Of a stretch of 64,000 nucleotides of DNA, positions 62,284 through 64,000 are shown one piece after another. How positions within the stretch are numbered: the first letter of the stretch is position 1; each line of letters opens with the position of its first letter. The stretch covers positions 1 through 64,000 of the forward strand of contig KV919065.1 in the NCBI GenBank assembly GCA_002049455.2, written 5' to 3'. This DNA comes from Porphyra umbilicalis (taxonomy: Eukaryota > Rhodophyta > Bangiophyceae > Bangiales > Bangiaceae). The notes under the pieces are model-generated. The model was not told where the DNA came from, ran no database searches, and saw only the letters and a list, made by a program, of their open reading frames with translations. Both the position numbers and the translations under genes were made by a program.

Positions 62284-64000
62284 TTACACGTCGGACGCCG
62301 CACGCCCCTCGTCTCGTCCTGACGCTCCTCTCCCTCCCTCCCCCCTCGCCGTCAACGCCGACGGCGAGCCAATGGGTACGACGGTGGCGTCCCCCCCCTC
62401 TGCCCGCTCCGCGCCCGCCTCCACGGCGGCAGCGTCCCCTGCCGCCACCGCCGACGCGTCAATGTCCTGCTTGCACAGCGGGCAGCTCTTGTCCGTCGCC
62501 AACCACTCGTCAATGCACTTTTTGTGAAAGTGGTGGCGGCACGGCAGGGAGGTGACGAGCTCCCCCGCCACGTACTCGCACAAGCAAATGACGCAGGTGG
62601 CTTCGTCCTCCTCCTCGCTGATGCCGCCGCCGGGTGTGGGAGCCGTACCAGACGTGCCGGTGCCGGTGCCTGCGGCGGCGGCCGACGACAGCATGCCGGG
62701 CGTGTAGGGGGTGGACGGCAGCGCCGCGAGCTGCGTCGCGTCGGCGGAGCGTGCCCGCCGCCACTCCCGCTCCGCGTATGGCAGGGCGAGGCGGTAGAGG
62801 ACGATGAACAGGGGGAGGCAGCAGACGATGAGGCAAAAGCACGCGAGGGGGAGAAAGAGCAACGCGTAGTAGATGACCGTGAGCGCAACGGCTAGGCGAT
62901 AGAGATGGGGGGCCGTTTGGGCCTGTCGGGGGGTGAATGCAAGATGTACCGATGCAGGCATCCAGGCAAGTAGTAGAAGGAGAGTGCACATGAGAGCGCG
63001 TGTGAGTTGGGGACATTGCGGCAGAAGCGACAGACCGCGCGAGCCTCTCGGCCTGCGCTTCAAGCCGAGTGCCACCCTGGACCAGAGCGCAGGCGGAGCT
63101 CAACACGAGCCCGTTGTTGCGGCCAGCCCGCCCCAACCGTGCCGCTAGCGCTGGGTTGTCACCCAGTGAAGCACAACGGCAGGTGCCCAAGAAAGCCCAC
63201 CGCAGCACCGACACTGCCAGCGCCCCGTGCCCCCCGACCAAACGTACGCATGTCCCCCCGTTGGACACCCACACGGAGCTCAACACAAAGCACACGAGGA
63301 ACCACCAGTTAATCTGGCGGAGGTACTCGCTGACGGCCTCGTCGCGGCGCTCCGCCTCGCGGGTCGCCGCTTCCGCGCGGGACCACCCGGCGGTCGGCTC
63401 CATGGCCGAAACGGGGAGCAGCGGGGGGGCCCCCGCCCCGCCGCCGCCACGACCGGCGGTGGTGGACGCAGCGCCGGCGGGCGTGGCTTGCTCCGCCGCC
63501 TCTTGGGCGGCGAGCCGCGCATTCCGCACCCGCGTACTGTTGATGCCTGGGGGCCGGCCGGGTGGAAAAGAAGAGGGAAAGGCGGGGAATGAAAGCAGGC
63601 CATGAAACCAGCGAGGACGCACGAGACCAGCCGAGTCGCCACACCAACGCACACACGGAAAGTACAGACGTCCATCTACCGCATCAACAAAACACCAGTG
63701 TCAGTACCAGGCGCGGCGCACCCCAACACGCAGTCGCACAGCTGCAACGTGCCCCCCCCCCCCAGACCCCCCCGTGCACCCCACCGCCGCCACCCAACGT
63801 ACGTATCCCGCTCAACGCAATCGTCGCCAGCTGCAACACGATCAAGACGATCAGCCACGGCCGCAGCGGGCGGTCACACGGTGCGCCGGCGCTAATCGCC
63901 AACACCCCCAGCTCCGCCACCACCTCGGCCGACACGAGGGCGAGCGTCAGCAGCAGCCCCGCGGGGTGGAGGTCCCGCCGCACCTGCTCCGCCACGTTGG
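62284..64000 (-). CDS. RING-H2 finger multi-pass membrane protein (E3 ligase type), 5' end off the window
   Basis: Three exons: beyond 64000-63803, 63546-63248 and 62922-62284. The introns (63547-63802 and 62923-63247) both start GTACGT and end CCCAG or GACAG. Splicing joins ALSGIR-INSTRVRNAR and VSNGGTC-AQTAPHLYRL. Exon 1 holds two membrane segments (LLLTLALVSAEVVAELGVLAI; PWLIVLIVLQLATIALSGI). Exon 2 has a third (WWFLVCFVLSSVWV) after an amphipathic stretch. Exon 3 has a long hydrophobic pair (LYRLAVALTVIYYALLFLPL; CFCLIVCCLPLFIVLYRLAL). The RING-H2 follows: CVICLCEYVAGELVTSLPC, RHHFHKKC, then DKSCPLCKQ, with C3H2C3 spacing. The layout matches plant RIE1-like membrane RING proteins, predicted to bind an E2 and ubiquitinate nearby proteins. 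The stop is TAG/TGA-type at 62284. Ala/Glu-rich tail follows the RING. Confidence 0.87.
62923..63247 (-). other. Second intron of the RING-H2 gene
   Basis: On the minus strand the donor is TGC|GTACGT and the acceptor CCGACAG|GCC. Splicing aligns the WWFLVCF...NGGTC segment with TAPHLYRLAV as in plant homologues (phase 0). Confidence 0.82.
63547..63802 (-). other. First intron of the RING-H2 gene
   Basis: On the minus strand the donor is GATAC|GTACGT and the acceptor CCCCCAG|GCATC. Splicing in phase 1 continues the frame from the second membrane segment into INSTRVRNARLAAQEAAEQ. Confidence 0.8.

Overview
This is nuclear DNA from a very GC-rich eukaryote. Four spliceosomal introns can be placed (241-325 bp, GT..AG, donors GTGCGT, GTATGC and GTACGT), there are no bacterial operon features, and the host genes encode eukaryotic families: copine, SAPS/PP6 regulatory subunit, RanBPM-type CTLH protein, ABHD17-like hydrolase, a RING-H2 membrane protein, and a nuclear-encoded bL19 with an organellar presequence. 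High GC, few short introns, plant-like families with transit-peptide-like N-termini, and long G/C homopolymers inside genes fit a bangiophyte red alga (Porphyra/Pyropia type). That assignment is an inference from style, not a database match.

Layout. 1-5.8 kb is mobile: the 3' end of a Ty3/Gypsy chromovirus polyprotein, a 354-bp Harbinger-type MITE with TTA target duplications, and a Harbinger transposase pseudogene. 6-10.1 kb holds an ABHD17-like hydrolase on the minus strand between two blocks of one ~190-210 bp GC-rich tandem repeat. 10.4-16.6 kb is mobile again: a Myb/SANT-like Harbinger accessory protein, a short foldback, a decayed hAT transposase and two MITEs that share outer termini. 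17.5-24.2 kb carries a Shewanella-like phosphatase, a small unknown protein and a RanBPM/CTLH protein. 24.3-27.5 kb is intergenic and contains a perfect 142-bp inverted repeat. 27.5-38.2 kb carries a SAPS protein, a copine with a huge low-complexity tail and an ITPase. 39.2-50.5 kb is mobile: an inverted-repeat element, two pogo-like transposase pseudogenes facing each other, and a nearly complete Ty1/Copia polyprotein. 50.5-53.7 kb has no recognised gene. 53.7-64 kb is a gene cluster: a disordered unknown protein, organellar bL19, a new-looking cysteine-rich secreted or membrane protein, an aminopeptidase P and a RING-H2 E3-type protein that runs off the right edge.

Two classes of sequence are interleaved. 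The single-copy host genes favour G-ending codons and TTT for Phe. The Copia polyprotein favours C-ending codons and TTC. The host genes are also repeatedly broken in reading frame, and almost every break lies on a run of 6 or more G or C. This is either a systematic assembly artefact or real slippage; I treat those genes as functional and report ORFs across the breaks. Nothing indicates that the host genes form one pathway. Their proximity looks incidental, although several (SAPS, RanBPM, RING-H2, SLP phosphatase) belong to protein phosphatase or ubiquitin-ligase regulation.
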